Positions 24,984 through 34,821 are shown, numbered from the stretch's first letter. The stretch is DNA of 64,000 bases from Pseudomonas abietaniphila (GCF_900100795.1 NZ_FNCO01000018.1:81386-145385), one strand, 5' to 3'. Made by a program: numbers and translations. The notes: generated by a model from the sequence alone, not told the origin.

Positions 24984-27211
24984 GCGACGAAGCCCAACGC
25001 TGGAAAGAAAAGTACCTCAAGAGCATCGAGCAGCAAGACAAGCTGGAAAAGCGTTGGAACGCTCGTCTCGACCTGCTCCGGCGTGGCCTTGTGCGCAGCA
25101 GCCTGGCGGCCGAAGGCGCTGACAAGGCGGTCGATCAGTGCATGAAGGAGATGCGCGAGATCGTTCGCAAGGACGACATGGACGCCGGTCTGGCAGCCTT
25201 GATCCCGCGTCTCGAAAAAGCCGTGCTGGACTCCGAACAACGCCGCGAAAAGCGCGTGGAGCAAATGGGCACAGCGTTGACCTCGCTGGTCGCACAGCTG
25301 CAATCGCTGCCATTGCCCCGAGAAGTCGCCAAACCGCTCAAGCGCTTCGCCAAGAATCTTGAAGACCGCGTCAATCAGGCCCGTGAACTGCCGCTGCTGC
25401 TCAGCGAACTGGGCGGGCTGCAAAGTCAGGCCCTGGCTCAGCTTGAGCACCCGGAAGAAGCCGCTCGCCCCGGTTTTCTCCAGCGTCTGTTTGGTGGTCG
25501 GGATGCGCACGAAGAGGGAGAGGCGACTCCGTCTGCCCACCCTCACGTCGAAGCACTGAAGCCTGCGCCAGCCAGTGCTCATCAGCCTGATCTTGAGGAA
25601 GACGACGAAAGCGCGGCACCGGCGCGCGGCACGCCTCAGGCCGCTCAGTGGACGAACGAGGCACCCGCGCAATCAGAGGCGGCGGTAACGACTGGAAAGC
25701 CTGCTCCTGCCGCGATGGCTCCAGCAAAGACAGGTGCGCCGGTTGCTGCTGTGGCCGATACGCCGGCGGTGCCCGACGCCGTGGTGCCTGCTGTCGAGCC
25801 GGAGCGTGAGCCCGAGCCGCGAGAGACAGCCGCGCCAGCTGCTGAACCGGCGTCTGTCGCGCCGCCAGCGTCTGAACCCTCGGTGGTCGAAACTCAAGCG
25901 ACGCCCGCAGAGCCCAGCGCTGAGTCAGCGCCAATCGAAGCTGCGCCTGACATCGCGCCTGCTGAGTCAGACGCTGCTGAGGTGAGCGACGGGCCAACGC
26001 CGGACAGCGAAGAACATGCCATCGCGCAGGCTGAAGCCGCGTCCAGCGAAGATCAGGAGGCCGCAGCGCAGGCTGACGAAGAGACGGACGGTGAAGACAA
26101 GCCCGGCGCCGAGGGCGATGTTGAAGAAGACGGACCCTATGCGCTGCCCTCTTCGCCCGAGCCGAGTTATAGCTCGGTCGCTGCGCACATTGAAGAAACC
26201 CTGCTGGGTTTACTCAACGATCTGACGTTGCCCGAACATCACCGCCCTCAAGCCGAGGCCATGCGCTCCCGGCTCGAACATGGATTGAACTGGTACGAGT
26301 TGTTGCCGATCCTCGACGATCTTGCCGTCTTGATGCTGGCGATCACCGACAGCGGTCAGCATGAGTTCGAGCTCTATCTCAAACAGCTCAATGAGCGGCT
26401 GGAGTCGTTCCAGAGCAACCTGCAGGCCGCCAGCGAGGACCACGCGGGGCAGCAGTCTGCTTCGCGAGAGCTGAACGATCAATTACGAGAGCACGTGGGC
26501 GGCCTGCAAACCAGCGTGCAGGAAGCAGCCGATCTCGACAGCCTGAAGAATGTGCTGGAGAGCCGTCTGGAAGGCCTGATCGGCACCATGGACGAGCATC
26601 AGAAACAACGTGATCAACGAGAGCAGGAGGTCGCAACGCGTCTGCAATCGTTGGCCAGCCGCGTGGCAACCATGGAGCAGGAGGCGCAGGGGTTCCGCGC
26701 GCACCTTGAAGAGCAGCGGCAGAAGGCCCTGATCGATACCCTCACAGGTTTGCCTAACCGTGCGGCCTGGAACGAGCGGCTGGATCATGAGGTTGACCAG
26801 CTACAGAAGCACCGCTCCAGTCTGCTGCTGGGGATTCTCGACCTGGACCATTTCAAGCGTATCAACGACGGCTACGGTCATCTGGCGGGCGACAAGGTCT
26901 TGAAGATCATTGCCACGCAGTTGCAAAAGCGCGTGAGGCCGTCAGACTTCATTGCGCGTTTCGGCGGTGAGGAGTTTGTGTTCCTGCTCCCTCACACCCA
27001 AATGGCCGAGGGTCTGGCGTTGCTCGAACGGTTACGCGTGACCATTGAGGCCTGTCCCTTTCACTTCAAAGGCGAGCCGGTGACCATCACGGTGTCCATG
27101 GGCATCACGACGTTCAAACCGGGCGAGCGCAGCGATCTGGTGCTTAAACGCGCGGATCAGGCGTTATACCGAGCCAAAGCCGAAGGGCGTAATCGCATCG
27201 AGCAAGGATAA
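24980..27211 (+). CDS. dgcH: GGDEF diguanylate cyclase with long acidic linker
   Basis: 743-aa protein with no membrane helices. The N-terminal helical region (1-about 165) precedes a long Ala/Pro/Glu-rich low-complexity linker (about 170-390), a coiled-coil region (about 395-590) and a C-terminal GGDEF domain. Active-site GGEEF is at 662-666, and the inhibitory I-site RPSD at 653-656 is intact, predicting product-inhibited c-di-GMP synthesis. Position matches dgcH of P. aeruginosa as I recall it. Coupled to the upstream EEP gene. Confidence 0.92.
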   Translation: MSDEAQRWKEKYLKSIEQQDKLEKRWNARLDLLRRGLVRSSLAAEGADKAVDQCMKEMREIVRKDDMDAGLAALIPRLEKAVLDSEQRREKRVEQMGTALTSLVAQLQSLPLPREVAKPLKRFAKNLEDRVNQARELPLLLSELGGLQSQALAQLEHPEEAARPGFLQRLFGGRDAHEEGEATPSAHPHVEALKPAPASAHQPDLEEDDESAAPARGTPQAAQWTNEAPAQSEAAVTTGKPAPAAMAPAKTGAPVAAVADTPAVPDAVVPAVEPEREPEPRETAAPAAEPASVAPPASEPSVVETQATPAEPSAESAPIEAAPDIAPAESDAAEVSDGPTPDSEEHAIAQAEAASSEDQEAAAQADEETDGEDKPGAEGDVEEDGPYALPSSPEPSYSSVAAHIEETLLGLLNDLTLPEHHRPQAEAMRSRLEHGLNWYELLPILDDLAVLMLAITDSGQHEFELYLKQLNERLESFQSNLQAASEDHAGQQSASRELNDQLREHVGGLQTSVQEAADLDSLKNVLESRLEGLIGTMDEHQKQRDQREQEVATRLQSLASRVATMEQEAQGFRAHLEEQRQKALIDTLTGLPNRAAWNERLDHEVDQLQKHRSSLLLGILDLDHFKRINDGYGHLAGDKVLKIIATQLQKRVRPSDFIARFGGEEFVFLLPHTQMAEGLALLERLRVTIEACPFHFKGEPVTITVSMGITTFKPGERSDLVLKRADQALYRAKAEGRNRIEQG

Positions 27212-27313
27212 GGGCATCGCCGTTGCCGGTGATGCGCGGCAGCAGCCATTTTTGAGCGAGGCGCGGGCATTACGTTACACTGTTGCATTACTTGCCTATG
27301 TGTTCTGCCCTTT

Positions 27314-28090
27314 ATGAAGTCATTTTCAGCGTTTTTCCTTCTGTTGTTGCTGACCGCTTGCACCAGCGGTCCGAAGCTCGACACCAGCCACCCCTCCGCC
27401 AATTTCGACAGCCGCACGCAGTTTGTCGTGGTGCATTACACGTCGGCCTCGCTTGAGCGTTCGCTCGCATTGTTGACCCACGGTGAGGTCAGCGCGCACT
27501 ACCTGATCGGCGACGGCCCGGCCACGGTCTACAAGCTCGTGGATGAAAGTCAGCGCGCCTGGCATGCAGGTGAAAGCGAATGGGACGGCCGAACCTGGCT
27601 GAACTCCAGTAGCATCGGCATCGAAATCGTCAATCCGGGCTATCGCGACACGCCAACGGGGCGGCTCTGGTATCCGTACAGCGAAGCGCAGATTCAGTCT
27701 CTGATCGCGCTGCTCAAAGACATCGTCAAACGCAACAAGATCGAACCCCGGCATGTCATCGGGCACAGCGATATTGCGCCCATGCGCAAACTGGACCCGG
27801 GACCGTTGTTTCCATGGAAGCGGTTGGCGCAGGAAGGGTTGGGGATCTGGCCAGACGAACAGCAGGTTGCGCAGCGTCAGTCGCAGATGATGGGCGTGGT
27901 GCCCAGCGCGACATGGTTCCAGCAGCAACTCGCGCTCTTGGGCTATGCGACGCCGCAAACTGGGGAATGGGACATTGCGAGTCGCCACGTCTTGGCGGCT
28001 TTCCAGATGCATTACCGTCCGCAGAAATTCGACGGCGAACCTGATCTGCAAAGTGCAGCTATTCTTCAGGTGCTCAACCTCAGGCACTAA
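27314..28090 (+). CDS. ampDh2: N-acetylmuramoyl-L-alanine amidase, AmpDh2 type lipoprotein
   Basis: 258-aa outer-membrane lipoprotein candidate: signal ending LLLTACTSG with lipid Cys at about 16. The amidase_2 domain has zinc ligands in VVHYTSA (His), HVIGHSDIAPMRKLDPGP (His and Asp). A C-terminal peptidoglycan-binding-like helical domain follows (about 185-255). It cleaves the amide between MurNAc and stem peptide. The order GGDEF, amidase, EAL, kinB, algB is close to P. aeruginosa. Confidence 0.9.
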   Translation: MKSFSAFFLLLLLTACTSGPKLDTSHPSANFDSRTQFVVVHYTSASLERSLALLTHGEVSAHYLIGDGPATVYKLVDESQRAWHAGESEWDGRTWLNSSSIGIEIVNPGYRDTPTGRLWYPYSEAQIQSLIALLKDIVKRNKIEPRHVIGHSDIAPMRKLDPGPLFPWKRLAQEGLGIWPDEQQVAQRQSQMMGVVPSATWFQQQLALLGYATPQTGEWDIASRHVLAAFQMHYRPQKFDGEPDLQSAAILQVLNLRH

Positions 28091-28172
28091 ATTACCCGCG
28101 CTGTCGGTTTTTACCGGGCTATTTCCGCGCTTGTTGCTATACCTCATTGGTATCCATCTGGAAAACCGGCCG

Positions 28173-29795
28173 ATGTTCACGGCTTCACCGCAACTGCGCT
28201 CAGTTCTTTATCGCCCTTCACTCCTGGCACTGCTGGCGGCGTTGTTGAGCGCTGTCGTGTTGCTGGCGGCCAGTTTCGGCCTGGCGATGCATCAGGCTCG
28301 GCAGGAAGAAAGCGCGCAGATGAACGCTCAGGGCGAGCGTTTTCTGGTGCGTCTTGAGCAGTTGTTCGGGCAACTACGCGCAGGTCTGGACCAGCTCGAA
28401 GCACAGCCGCTACGCGGTTGTGGCCCGGCGATGATCGAGCAATTGCGACAGGTCAACTCGCGATTTCGCTTCATCTATGAAGTCGCCTACGTGGATGACA
28501 CGCAGATCTGCTCCAGTTGGTGGACCCGGCAGAGCATGATGGGCAAACCACGTGCGCCGGACATTCGTGGGCCCACGTATGACTACTGGCTCAACACATC
28601 GACTCAACCTGATGACAACCTCGCTTCGTTGATGCTGGGACGCGGGGATTTCCGTGTATCGACCTCGCGGGGGCACCTGACAGACGTGGTGGATCTACCA
28701 CCTGGCGGAAGTCTGTTAGTGGTGCTGGACCAAGGCGCGAAGGCTGTGCCTGTATTGGGTGCACCTCAAACCTGGCCACCCACACCCGATTGGACCCCGA
28801 CTTCTGTTGAAACGCTGATCACCACGCAGGACAAGTTGGTTTACCGGATGCCGACACAGAGCCCGGAATACCAGTTGGTGCTGATTACACCGCGTAACGG
28901 TCTGCAGCAGAAAATTACCGGCGCCTGGTGGCTGTTAGTGCCTGCGAGCGTGCTGGTGTCGTTGTGCATCGGGATTCTGGTGCTGCAACTGGTCCGGCAG
29001 CGACAGTCTTTGGGGGGCGAGTTGCACGGTGCGCTGCGTCGCGGTGAGCTGAAGGTTCTGTATCAACCCATTTTCGACCTCAATACCCGGCTGTGCGTGG
29101 GCGCTGAGGCCTTGGTGCGCTGGCGACGACCCGACGGCACGCTTACCAGCCCTGACCTTTTTATTCCACTGGCCGAGAACACCGGGCAAATCCGGCAGAT
29201 CACTGACTTTGTGCTGCAGCAGTTGCTGGAGCAGCTCGGTCACCTGTTGCGGGCGAATCCGCATCTTTACGTGTCGGTCAACCTCGCGGCCTGCGATGTG
29301 ATGGCGCCTCGCATCGGTCGAGTGACGGCCAAGCTCCTGGCGCTGCATCGAGTGGCGCCCCGGCAGATTGCCTTTGAGGTGACCGAGCGCGGTCTGGTTG
29401 ACGTGGTGGTGGCGCGCAATCACCTGCAGGCACTGCGTGATCGTGGCCATCAGGTGTTGATCGACGATTTTGGCACGGGTTATTGCAGCCTCGCCTATTT
29501 GCAGACCTTGCCAGTGGACTGCCTGAAGATCGACAAGGCGTTCATTGATGCGTTGGGTCACGACGCTGCCAGCAGCGGTGTCGCGCCGCATATCATCCGC
29601 ATGGCGCACGCGCTGCAGTTGAGGGTGATCGCTGAAGGGATCGAGTTCGAGTCTCAAGCCTTGCTGCTCAAGAGTGAAGGCGTGATCTATGGTCAGGGCT
29701 GGCTGTTCGCCCGGCCGTTGAGCGCGAACAAGTTTACCGAGTTGGTGACGGGTGGACGGCGCAGCGCAGGGCGACGTACGGATGATGTGGCGTGA
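28173..29795 (+). CDS. CSS-motif EAL cyclic-di-GMP phosphodiesterase
   Basis: 540-aa membrane protein. A helix (about 15-35), a periplasmic CSS domain (Cys83 and Cys113-Ser-Ser-Trp) and a second helix (about 250-275) lead to a cytoplasmic EAL domain. Catalytic residues are complete: EAL 312-314, the Asn of SVNLAACD, FEVTER, IDDFGTG, LKIDKAFI, AEGIEFE and YGQGWLF. In this family the periplasmic Cys pair responds to the DsbA/DsbB redox state. ATG 28173 is chosen for the N-terminal helix. Confidence 0.92.
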   Translation: MFTASPQLRSVLYRPSLLALLAALLSAVVLLAASFGLAMHQARQEESAQMNAQGERFLVRLEQLFGQLRAGLDQLEAQPLRGCGPAMIEQLRQVNSRFRFIYEVAYVDDTQICSSWWTRQSMMGKPRAPDIRGPTYDYWLNTSTQPDDNLASLMLGRGDFRVSTSRGHLTDVVDLPPGGSLLVVLDQGAKAVPVLGAPQTWPPTPDWTPTSVETLITTQDKLVYRMPTQSPEYQLVLITPRNGLQQKITGAWWLLVPASVLVSLCIGILVLQLVRQRQSLGGELHGALRRGELKVLYQPIFDLNTRLCVGAEALVRWRRPDGTLTSPDLFIPLAENTGQIRQITDFVLQQLLEQLGHLLRANPHLYVSVNLAACDVMAPRIGRVTAKLLALHRVAPRQIAFEVTERGLVDVVVARNHLQALRDRGHQVLIDDFGTGYCSLAYLQTLPVDCLKIDKAFIDALGHDAASSGVAPHIIRMAHALQLRVIAEGIEFESQALLLKSEGVIYGQGWLFARPLSANKFTELVTGGRRSAGRRTDDVA

Positions 29796-29855
29796 CGGGG
29801 TCGGGCGACCCAAAGGGCTGGGTTCTCCTTAAGAGGTGAGCCTACAGGCCTACAC

Positions 29856-31643
29856 CTACAGAGGCAGCGCCATGTAGAACTGCGTGCCCTGCCCCGGTCG
29901 TGAATACACACCCATGCGGCCCCCGTGCAACTGCACGATCTCCTTGCACAGTGCCAGTCCCAGGCCTGCCCCGCCTTTCTTGCGCCCGACTTGAACGAAG
30001 GGCTCGAAAATCCGCGCCTGCTGCTCGTAGGCAATCCCCTCGCCGTTGTCTTCGACGCTGATGATCAGGCGTTCGCCGTGCCGACGCGCTTGCAGGCGGA
30101 TGAGCCCGGATTGAGAGGTGTGGCGCAGTGCGTTATCCAGCAGGTTGTCCAGCACGCGCTCAAGGTGCGCTTTGTCGGCTTGCAGGCGCGGTAAGGGTTC
30201 CTGCATTTCCAGCAGCACCATCACGTCCTGTTCCCGTGCCGATTCGGCAAATCGCTCACGGGTTTCATGAAGAAGCTCGGTGACGTCACACGGTGCGAGG
30301 GTGAGTTTCTGCAACCCATTCTGATAGCGAGAGAAGTTCAGCAGGTCGTTGATCAGCTGCATCAAACGCTGCATTTCTTCGTTAACCGTCTTGAGCAGGT
30401 CGGTTTCCCGGGACTCGGGCGGGAAGTGCACCCGTTCCTGCAACAACCCGAAGGCCATGTGCATGCCGGTGACCGGCGTGCGCAACTCGTGAGACGCGCG
30501 CAGGACGAACTCACTGCGCACGCGCTCGAACGCTCGCTGCTCGGTGACGTCGTGCAGCACCATCACGGCCCCCAGTACGTGGCCTTGAGTGTGGCTGACG
30601 GGGGTCAGGCTGTAAGTCAGGAGTCGGGCTTCGCCGTCGATCTCAATGGACAGGTCGTCCGGCGCCCGCTCAAGCGTCCCTCCGCGCAGAACCAGATACA
30701 GCTGTTCATCCAGTTCAGGCCGTTGCAGCGCTTCGCCCAACCCTTGACCGAGCTTGCTTTCTTCCCAGCCGAGCTGGCGCTGAGCCACGGGGTTGAGGTG
30801 CTCGAGTCGACCCTGACGATCAATCATCAGCAAGCCATCGTCGATGCTGTCGAGGACCGCCTGTAAGCGCTGCTGGCCGGCCAGCAGTTCGTCGACGTTG
30901 GTGACCTGATGCTGGCGCAAGGCCTCGGCCATGATGCCGAAACGCCGGGTCAGCTGGTTCATTTCCGCAGCCGAGGAAATGGGCAATGTCACCTCGAAGT
31001 TGCCCTGACCGATTTTGTCAGCGGCCTTGGCCAGCGCCTCGATGGGCGCACCAAACCGGCGTGCAATGCCGTGCGCGGTGACAAACCCGATGGCCAGCAC
31101 CGCCAGGCCCACCAGTCCGAGGAGCGCCGCGACCCACAATGCCCGGCTACGCGAAGCACTTTCCGCCTGACTAATGTTTTCCAAGGCCTGACGGTGTGCA
31201 TTCAGCAGACCGTTGCGCAGCGTGTTGAAAGCGCTGGTCACGTTCTTGTCGTCGATCAGCGGGTTGGTGGAGTCGTTAGCGCCCTGGATGGTGCTGAGGA
31301 ACTGCTGGTAATCCAGTCGCGCTTTTTCGAAGCCGCTGTCCGTGTGGGTCTGCTGGTCGTGGTCGATGCCCTGCTTAAGCAATTCCTGAAACTGCGCCTG
31401 ATTCTGCGCCAGCGCTGCTCGATCGGGCGTCTCCCTGAGCAGCATCACCAGCTGGTCGCCCAGGTTCTGCCTGAGCTTGAGGCCGATATCGAGCGTGATG
31501 AAGTTGTGCCGAATCAGCGACTCCTGGGATTTGGCCATCTGCATGACGCTGACCAGACCCAGCAATAACCCCAATAGAGCGACGGTCATCAGCGCCGAAA
31601 TGCTGAGGAACAGACGCGTGCGCAACTTCATCCCGAACTTCAT
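29856..31643 (-). CDS. kinB: Sensor histidine kinase KinB
   Basis: 595-aa inner-membrane kinase, same length as P. aeruginosa KinB as I recall. Two helices (about 13-35 and 168-190) flank a helical periplasmic sensor. HAMP, PAS (VLDSIDDGLLMIDRQGRLEHLNP), HisKA (SHELRTP, phospho-acceptor His385) and HATPase (LLDNALRHT, VEDNGEGI, GGAGLGLALC) domains follow. It controls AlgB and thus alginate and virulence in P. aeruginosa. Lies 10 bp downstream of algB. Confidence 0.95.
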   Translation of the reverse strand: MKFGMKLRTRLFLSISALMTVALLGLLLGLVSVMQMAKSQESLIRHNFITLDIGLKLRQNLGDQLVMLLRETPDRAALAQNQAQFQELLKQGIDHDQQTHTDSGFEKARLDYQQFLSTIQGANDSTNPLIDDKNVTSAFNTLRNGLLNAHRQALENISQAESASRSRALWVAALLGLVGLAVLAIGFVTAHGIARRFGAPIEALAKAADKIGQGNFEVTLPISSAAEMNQLTRRFGIMAEALRQHQVTNVDELLAGQQRLQAVLDSIDDGLLMIDRQGRLEHLNPVAQRQLGWEESKLGQGLGEALQRPELDEQLYLVLRGGTLERAPDDLSIEIDGEARLLTYSLTPVSHTQGHVLGAVMVLHDVTEQRAFERVRSEFVLRASHELRTPVTGMHMAFGLLQERVHFPPESRETDLLKTVNEEMQRLMQLINDLLNFSRYQNGLQKLTLAPCDVTELLHETRERFAESAREQDVMVLLEMQEPLPRLQADKAHLERVLDNLLDNALRHTSQSGLIRLQARRHGERLIISVEDNGEGIAYEQQARIFEPFVQVGRKKGGAGLGLALCKEIVQLHGGRMGVYSRPGQGTQFYMALPL

Positions 31644-31653
31644 CGATGCCCCA

Positions 31654-33000
31654 TCACAAGTTGTACTGCTTGCGTTTGCGGTACAGCGTCGACGCATCGA
31701 TGCCGAGCGTACGTGCGGCTTGATCAAGGGTGTCACTGGTGGCCAGCACCGCCCCGATGTGCGCTTTCTCCAGCTCGTCCAGGCTCAACGCTGCGCCGAC
31801 GCGCGGTGCATTATTGGTCGGCTGCTCGGCCATGCCCAGATGGGTGATTTCGACCTTCTCTTGCGGGCAGATAATGCTCGCCCGTTCGATCACGTTGCGA
31901 AGCTCGCGGATGTTCCCTGGCCAGCGGTAGTTGAGCAACGCGCTGCGCGCTTCATCGCTGAAGCCACGCGCCGGGCGACTGTACTCTTTGACGAAGCGTG
32001 CCAGAAAGCGATCCGCCAGGGTCAGGATGTCTTCGCCACGCTCACGCAGCGGCGGCAGGTGCAGTGTGATGACGTTCAGTCGGTAGAGCAGGTCCTCACG
32101 GAAACGCCCGTCACGAACCATGTCTTCCAGGTTCAGGTTCGTTGCAGCGAGGATGCGCACGTCTGCACGGCGAGTGACCGGGTCACCGACGCGCTCGTAT
32201 TCCTTGTCTTGAATGAAGCGCAGCAGCTTGGGTTGCAACGTCAGTGGGAAGTCACCGATTTCGTCGAGAAACAAGGTGCCGCCGTCGGCCTGGTTCACTC
32301 GACCCAGCGTGCTTTCGCTGGCGCCGGTGAATGCGCCACGGCTATGACCGAACAGCTCGCTTTCCATCAGCTCAGCCGTCAGCGACGGGCAGTTGATGGT
32401 GACGCAGGCTTTTTTGTTGCGCTTGCTCCAACCGTGAATCGCACGAGCCAGCTCGCCCTTACCGGTGCCTGACTCGCCGAGGATCAGAATGTTGGCGTCC
32501 GTATTGGCGACCTGACGGGCCGTTTCCAGAATCGCCATCATCGACGGGCTGTGGGAGTCCAGGCCGTCTTTGGGCTTGCGCACTTCGCCTTCTAGCGCTT
32601 CGAGCCGTGCAGACAGCTGACGCACCTCCAACTGCTTGGCGGTTGCCAGGCGCAGTTGATCCGGGCTGCATGGTTTGACCAGGTAGTCAGCAGCCCCGGC
32701 TTGAATGGCATCGACGGCGGTGTCTACGGCGGAGTGCGCGGTCACGATCACCACACGCATCCAGGGCGCTTGAACCCGCATCTGCGCCAATACGTCCAGT
32801 CCGTTGTCTTCCCCCAGCCGCAGGTCCAGGAAGCAGACGTCGAACACCTGACGTTGCAGCAGCGCCTCGGCCTGAGCCGCGCTATTGGCGGTGGCGACGC
32901 TGTAGCCTTCATCTTCCAGGCAATAGCGGAAGGTGCGAAGGATGGCGGATTCATCATCCACAAGCAGAATACGGCCCTGATTCTCAGTGGCTGCTTCCAT
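31654..33000 (-). CDS. algB: NtrC-family response regulator AlgB
   Basis: 448 aa. Receiver domain with Asp59 (CFLDLRLGE), an AAA+ domain with Walker A GESGTGKGE, the sigma54-contact GAFTGA loop and Walker B GGTLFLDEIGD, and a Fis-type helix-turn-helix (LDQAARTLGIDASTLYRKRKQY). Residues 1-448 are very similar to the P. aeruginosa AlgB sequence I remember. ATG 33000 is the homologous start; 39 further in-frame codons upstream are unsupported. Confidence 0.95.
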   Translation of the reverse strand: MEAATENQGRILLVDDESAILRTFRYCLEDEGYSVATANSAAQAEALLQRQVFDVCFLDLRLGEDNGLDVLAQMRVQAPWMRVVIVTAHSAVDTAVDAIQAGAADYLVKPCSPDQLRLATAKQLEVRQLSARLEALEGEVRKPKDGLDSHSPSMMAILETARQVANTDANILILGESGTGKGELARAIHGWSKRNKKACVTINCPSLTAELMESELFGHSRGAFTGASESTLGRVNQADGGTLFLDEIGDFPLTLQPKLLRFIQDKEYERVGDPVTRRADVRILAATNLNLEDMVRDGRFREDLLYRLNVITLHLPPLRERGEDILTLADRFLARFVKEYSRPARGFSDEARSALLNYRWPGNIRELRNVIERASIICPQEKVEITHLGMAEQPTNNAPRVGAALSLDELEKAHIGAVLATSDTLDQAARTLGIDASTLYRKRKQYNL

Positions 33001-33193
33001 TTTTCCTACGCTCCTAAATGAATGATCTTGGTTAGTCCCGGAAAAATCGGGCAAGTTGCATGGTTCATTCTGATTGATTAAATGAGCAGCATGGTAGTGA
33101 TCTGCCAAAAAACTCAAAAAACACGCGGTTCGTCCAACATCAGCGGACGCAGCGCTTCAAGCAGGGGCTCGCGGCGTGGTGATTCGCGAAACA

Positions 33194-33220
33194 GAACATC
33201 TGCGCAAATGAAAAGTCTCT
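33194..33220 (+). promoter_or_regulatory. Possible sigma22-like promoter before BON protein gene
   Basis: GAACAT, 16 bases, TCTCT ahead of the 33256 gene roughly resembles the AlgU pattern, and envelope-stress BON proteins are frequent AlgU targets. The -10 is a poor match, so this is tentative. Confidence 0.3.
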
Positions 33221-33255
33221 CCAGTAGTACCTTTTGAAAATGTCTGGAGATTGCC

Positions 33256-34110
33256 ATGCCCCCGCTGAAAAAAATCGCTCTGGCTGTTGCCACCGCCGGC
33301 CTGCTCGGGATGACCCCTCTCATCGCCGAGGCGGCGCAGGGCGATTTGCAAGCTCAGTTGACCCAGGCGCGTCAGGAAGGGTCAATCTGGACTGCGTTCG
33401 CGCTGAACCGGCACCTGAGCCCCTTCAATATTGGCGTGAAGGTCGACCAGGGTACGGCGACCCTGACGGGCAAGGTCGAAAATCAGGTTGATAAAGACCT
33501 GGCGACCCAGATCGCGGGCGATACACAAGGCATCAACAAGGTCGATAACCAGATGGAGATCGACCCGCAGGTGGCCGCAGAGCCGGGCACTAAAGCCAAC
33601 ATGGCCCAGCGTTTCGACGACGCTACGCTGACCGCAACCATCAAGTCGAAGCTGTTGTGGAACAGCGTGACCGAGGGGCTGAACATTGATGTCACGGCCG
33701 CTCAGGGCGTCGTCACGCTCAAAGGCCAGGCCAAAGATGCCGAAGCCAAGCAACTGGCGGGCAGCCTTGCCAGCAACACCGACGGCGTCACCGAGGTGAA
33801 CAACCTGATCAGCCTCAGTGCGCGGGATACGCAGGCCATCAAGGAGCAGAATCAGGCCGAAGCCAGCAGCGTACGCGAGGAATTCAGTGATGCGTGGATC
33901 ACCAGCAAGGTCAAATCCAGCCTCATCTATAGCCGCAACCTCGACGGGCTCAATATAAAGGTCGAAACCAAGAGCGGCGTGGTCAGCCTCAATGGTGTCG
34001 TCGCCAACTATGCCGAGAAGGAACTGGCGGTCGAGATTGCCCGAAACATTCGGGGCGTCAAAGGGGTGGATGCCGATACTTTGCGCGTCATGACACGGAG
34101 CGCCGAGTAA
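33256..34110 (+). CDS. Triple-BON-domain periplasmic protein (OsmY-like)
   Basis: 284-aa secreted protein: signal peptide ending AEAAQG, then three BON repeats at about 45-110, 120-188 and 205-280, each with the pattern hydrophobic-x-V-x-x-G-x-V-x-L-x-G (for example VDQGTATLTGKV, AAQGVVTLKGQA, TKSGVVSLNGVV). BON domains bind membranes. Divergent from algB, so a stress or envelope role is plausible. Three copies are more than the two of OsmY. Confidence 0.9.
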   Translation: MPPLKKIALAVATAGLLGMTPLIAEAAQGDLQAQLTQARQEGSIWTAFALNRHLSPFNIGVKVDQGTATLTGKVENQVDKDLATQIAGDTQGINKVDNQMEIDPQVAAEPGTKANMAQRFDDATLTATIKSKLLWNSVTEGLNIDVTAAQGVVTLKGQAKDAEAKQLAGSLASNTDGVTEVNNLISLSARDTQAIKEQNQAEASSVREEFSDAWITSKVKSSLIYSRNLDGLNIKVETKSGVVSLNGVVANYAEKELAVEIARNIRGVKGVDADTLRVMTRSAE

Positions 34111-34169
34111 TTCCTTGAAGCGCCTGCATCGTTATGCGGTGCTGGCCAGTCTCAGCGCGGGCACGTACT

Positions 34170-34259
34170 TGTAGGAGCGCGCTTGCCCGCGAATCGATTG
34201 TTCTGCCGACGCCGATGCATCGGATGTACGGGCTTCTCGCGGGCAAGCGCGCTCCTACA
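34170..34259. repeat. REP pair (CGCGCTTGCCCGCGA variant)
   Basis: TGTAGGAGCGCGCTTGCCCG at the left and CGGGCAAGCGCGCTCCTACA (interrupted only by the loop) at the right, perfect arms flanking about 45 bp. It lies just after the BON gene. Confidence 0.9.
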
Positions 34260-34462
34260 CCGTTATGCGGCGCTGGCCTCTGGAAGGCAGGCGTGCTCGC
34301 ACTATCTATGCGACACAGATCGCGCCTTCTTTCGGTCCTCGCCTATCCCTTCGTGCAATACGCACGATGCCAATTGTTCAATCGTGCAGCTTGCTCGTAA
34401 GAAGGATCTTTCAGTCTTTCATAACCATCTGATTTTCAAAGAGTTTATTGCATTTAGAAAGC

Positions 34463-34478
34463 TGGCACACAGGCTGCA
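34463..34478 (+). promoter_or_regulatory. Sigma54 -24/-12 promoter
   Basis: TGGCACACAGGCTGCA: GG and GC with exactly ten bases between, matching the TGGCAC-N5-TTGC(A/T) consensus except CTGCA for TTGCA. Predicted start is about 34489, 48 bp before the 34537 ATG. Needs an enhancer-binding activator; the NtrC-family gene algB is 1.5 kb away, but a link is speculative. Confidence 0.7.
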
Positions 34479-34536
34479 ATGTCTCAGGTAACAAAGGTCT
34501 GCATCGTCGGCCAACAAGATTCCTGGAGCCTGCTGA

Positions 34537-34821
34537 ATGAACACTCAACCACTCGCCAAACTTCGCATTTCCCCACTGCATCTGCAGCAAGGTCTGTTTG
34601 CCAGTTTGGCCCTGATGGTCACCTTGATCGTTGTTCAGCAGTTCAACCATTGGAATCAGGATCACGACGCGGCTCAGATTCAGCATGCCTACAGCCACAG
34701 CGCACCGCTTGCCAAAGCGAGCGCGTTGAAGGCAACGGATGTTGCACTGAGCCTGCAACCGGTTGAAGACGCAGCAACCGCTATCGATCAAGCGCCGCGT
34801 CAGCAGAGTTGGGTCTTCTGA
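34537..34821 (+). CDS. Small single-helix membrane protein, function unknown
   Basis: 94 aa. A membrane helix at about 19-40 (LFASLALMVTLIVVQQF) follows a short N-terminus, then a Ala/Gln/His-rich tail with no Cys. Not recognised as any family. It starts 48 bp after a predicted sigma54 transcription start, supporting its reality, and precedes DUF1328 and Ivy-like genes on the same strand, with which it could form an operon. Confidence 0.7.
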   Translation: MNTQPLAKLRISPLHLQQGLFASLALMVTLIVVQQFNHWNQDHDAAQIQHAYSHSAPLAKASALKATDVALSLQPVEDAATAIDQAPRQQSWVF

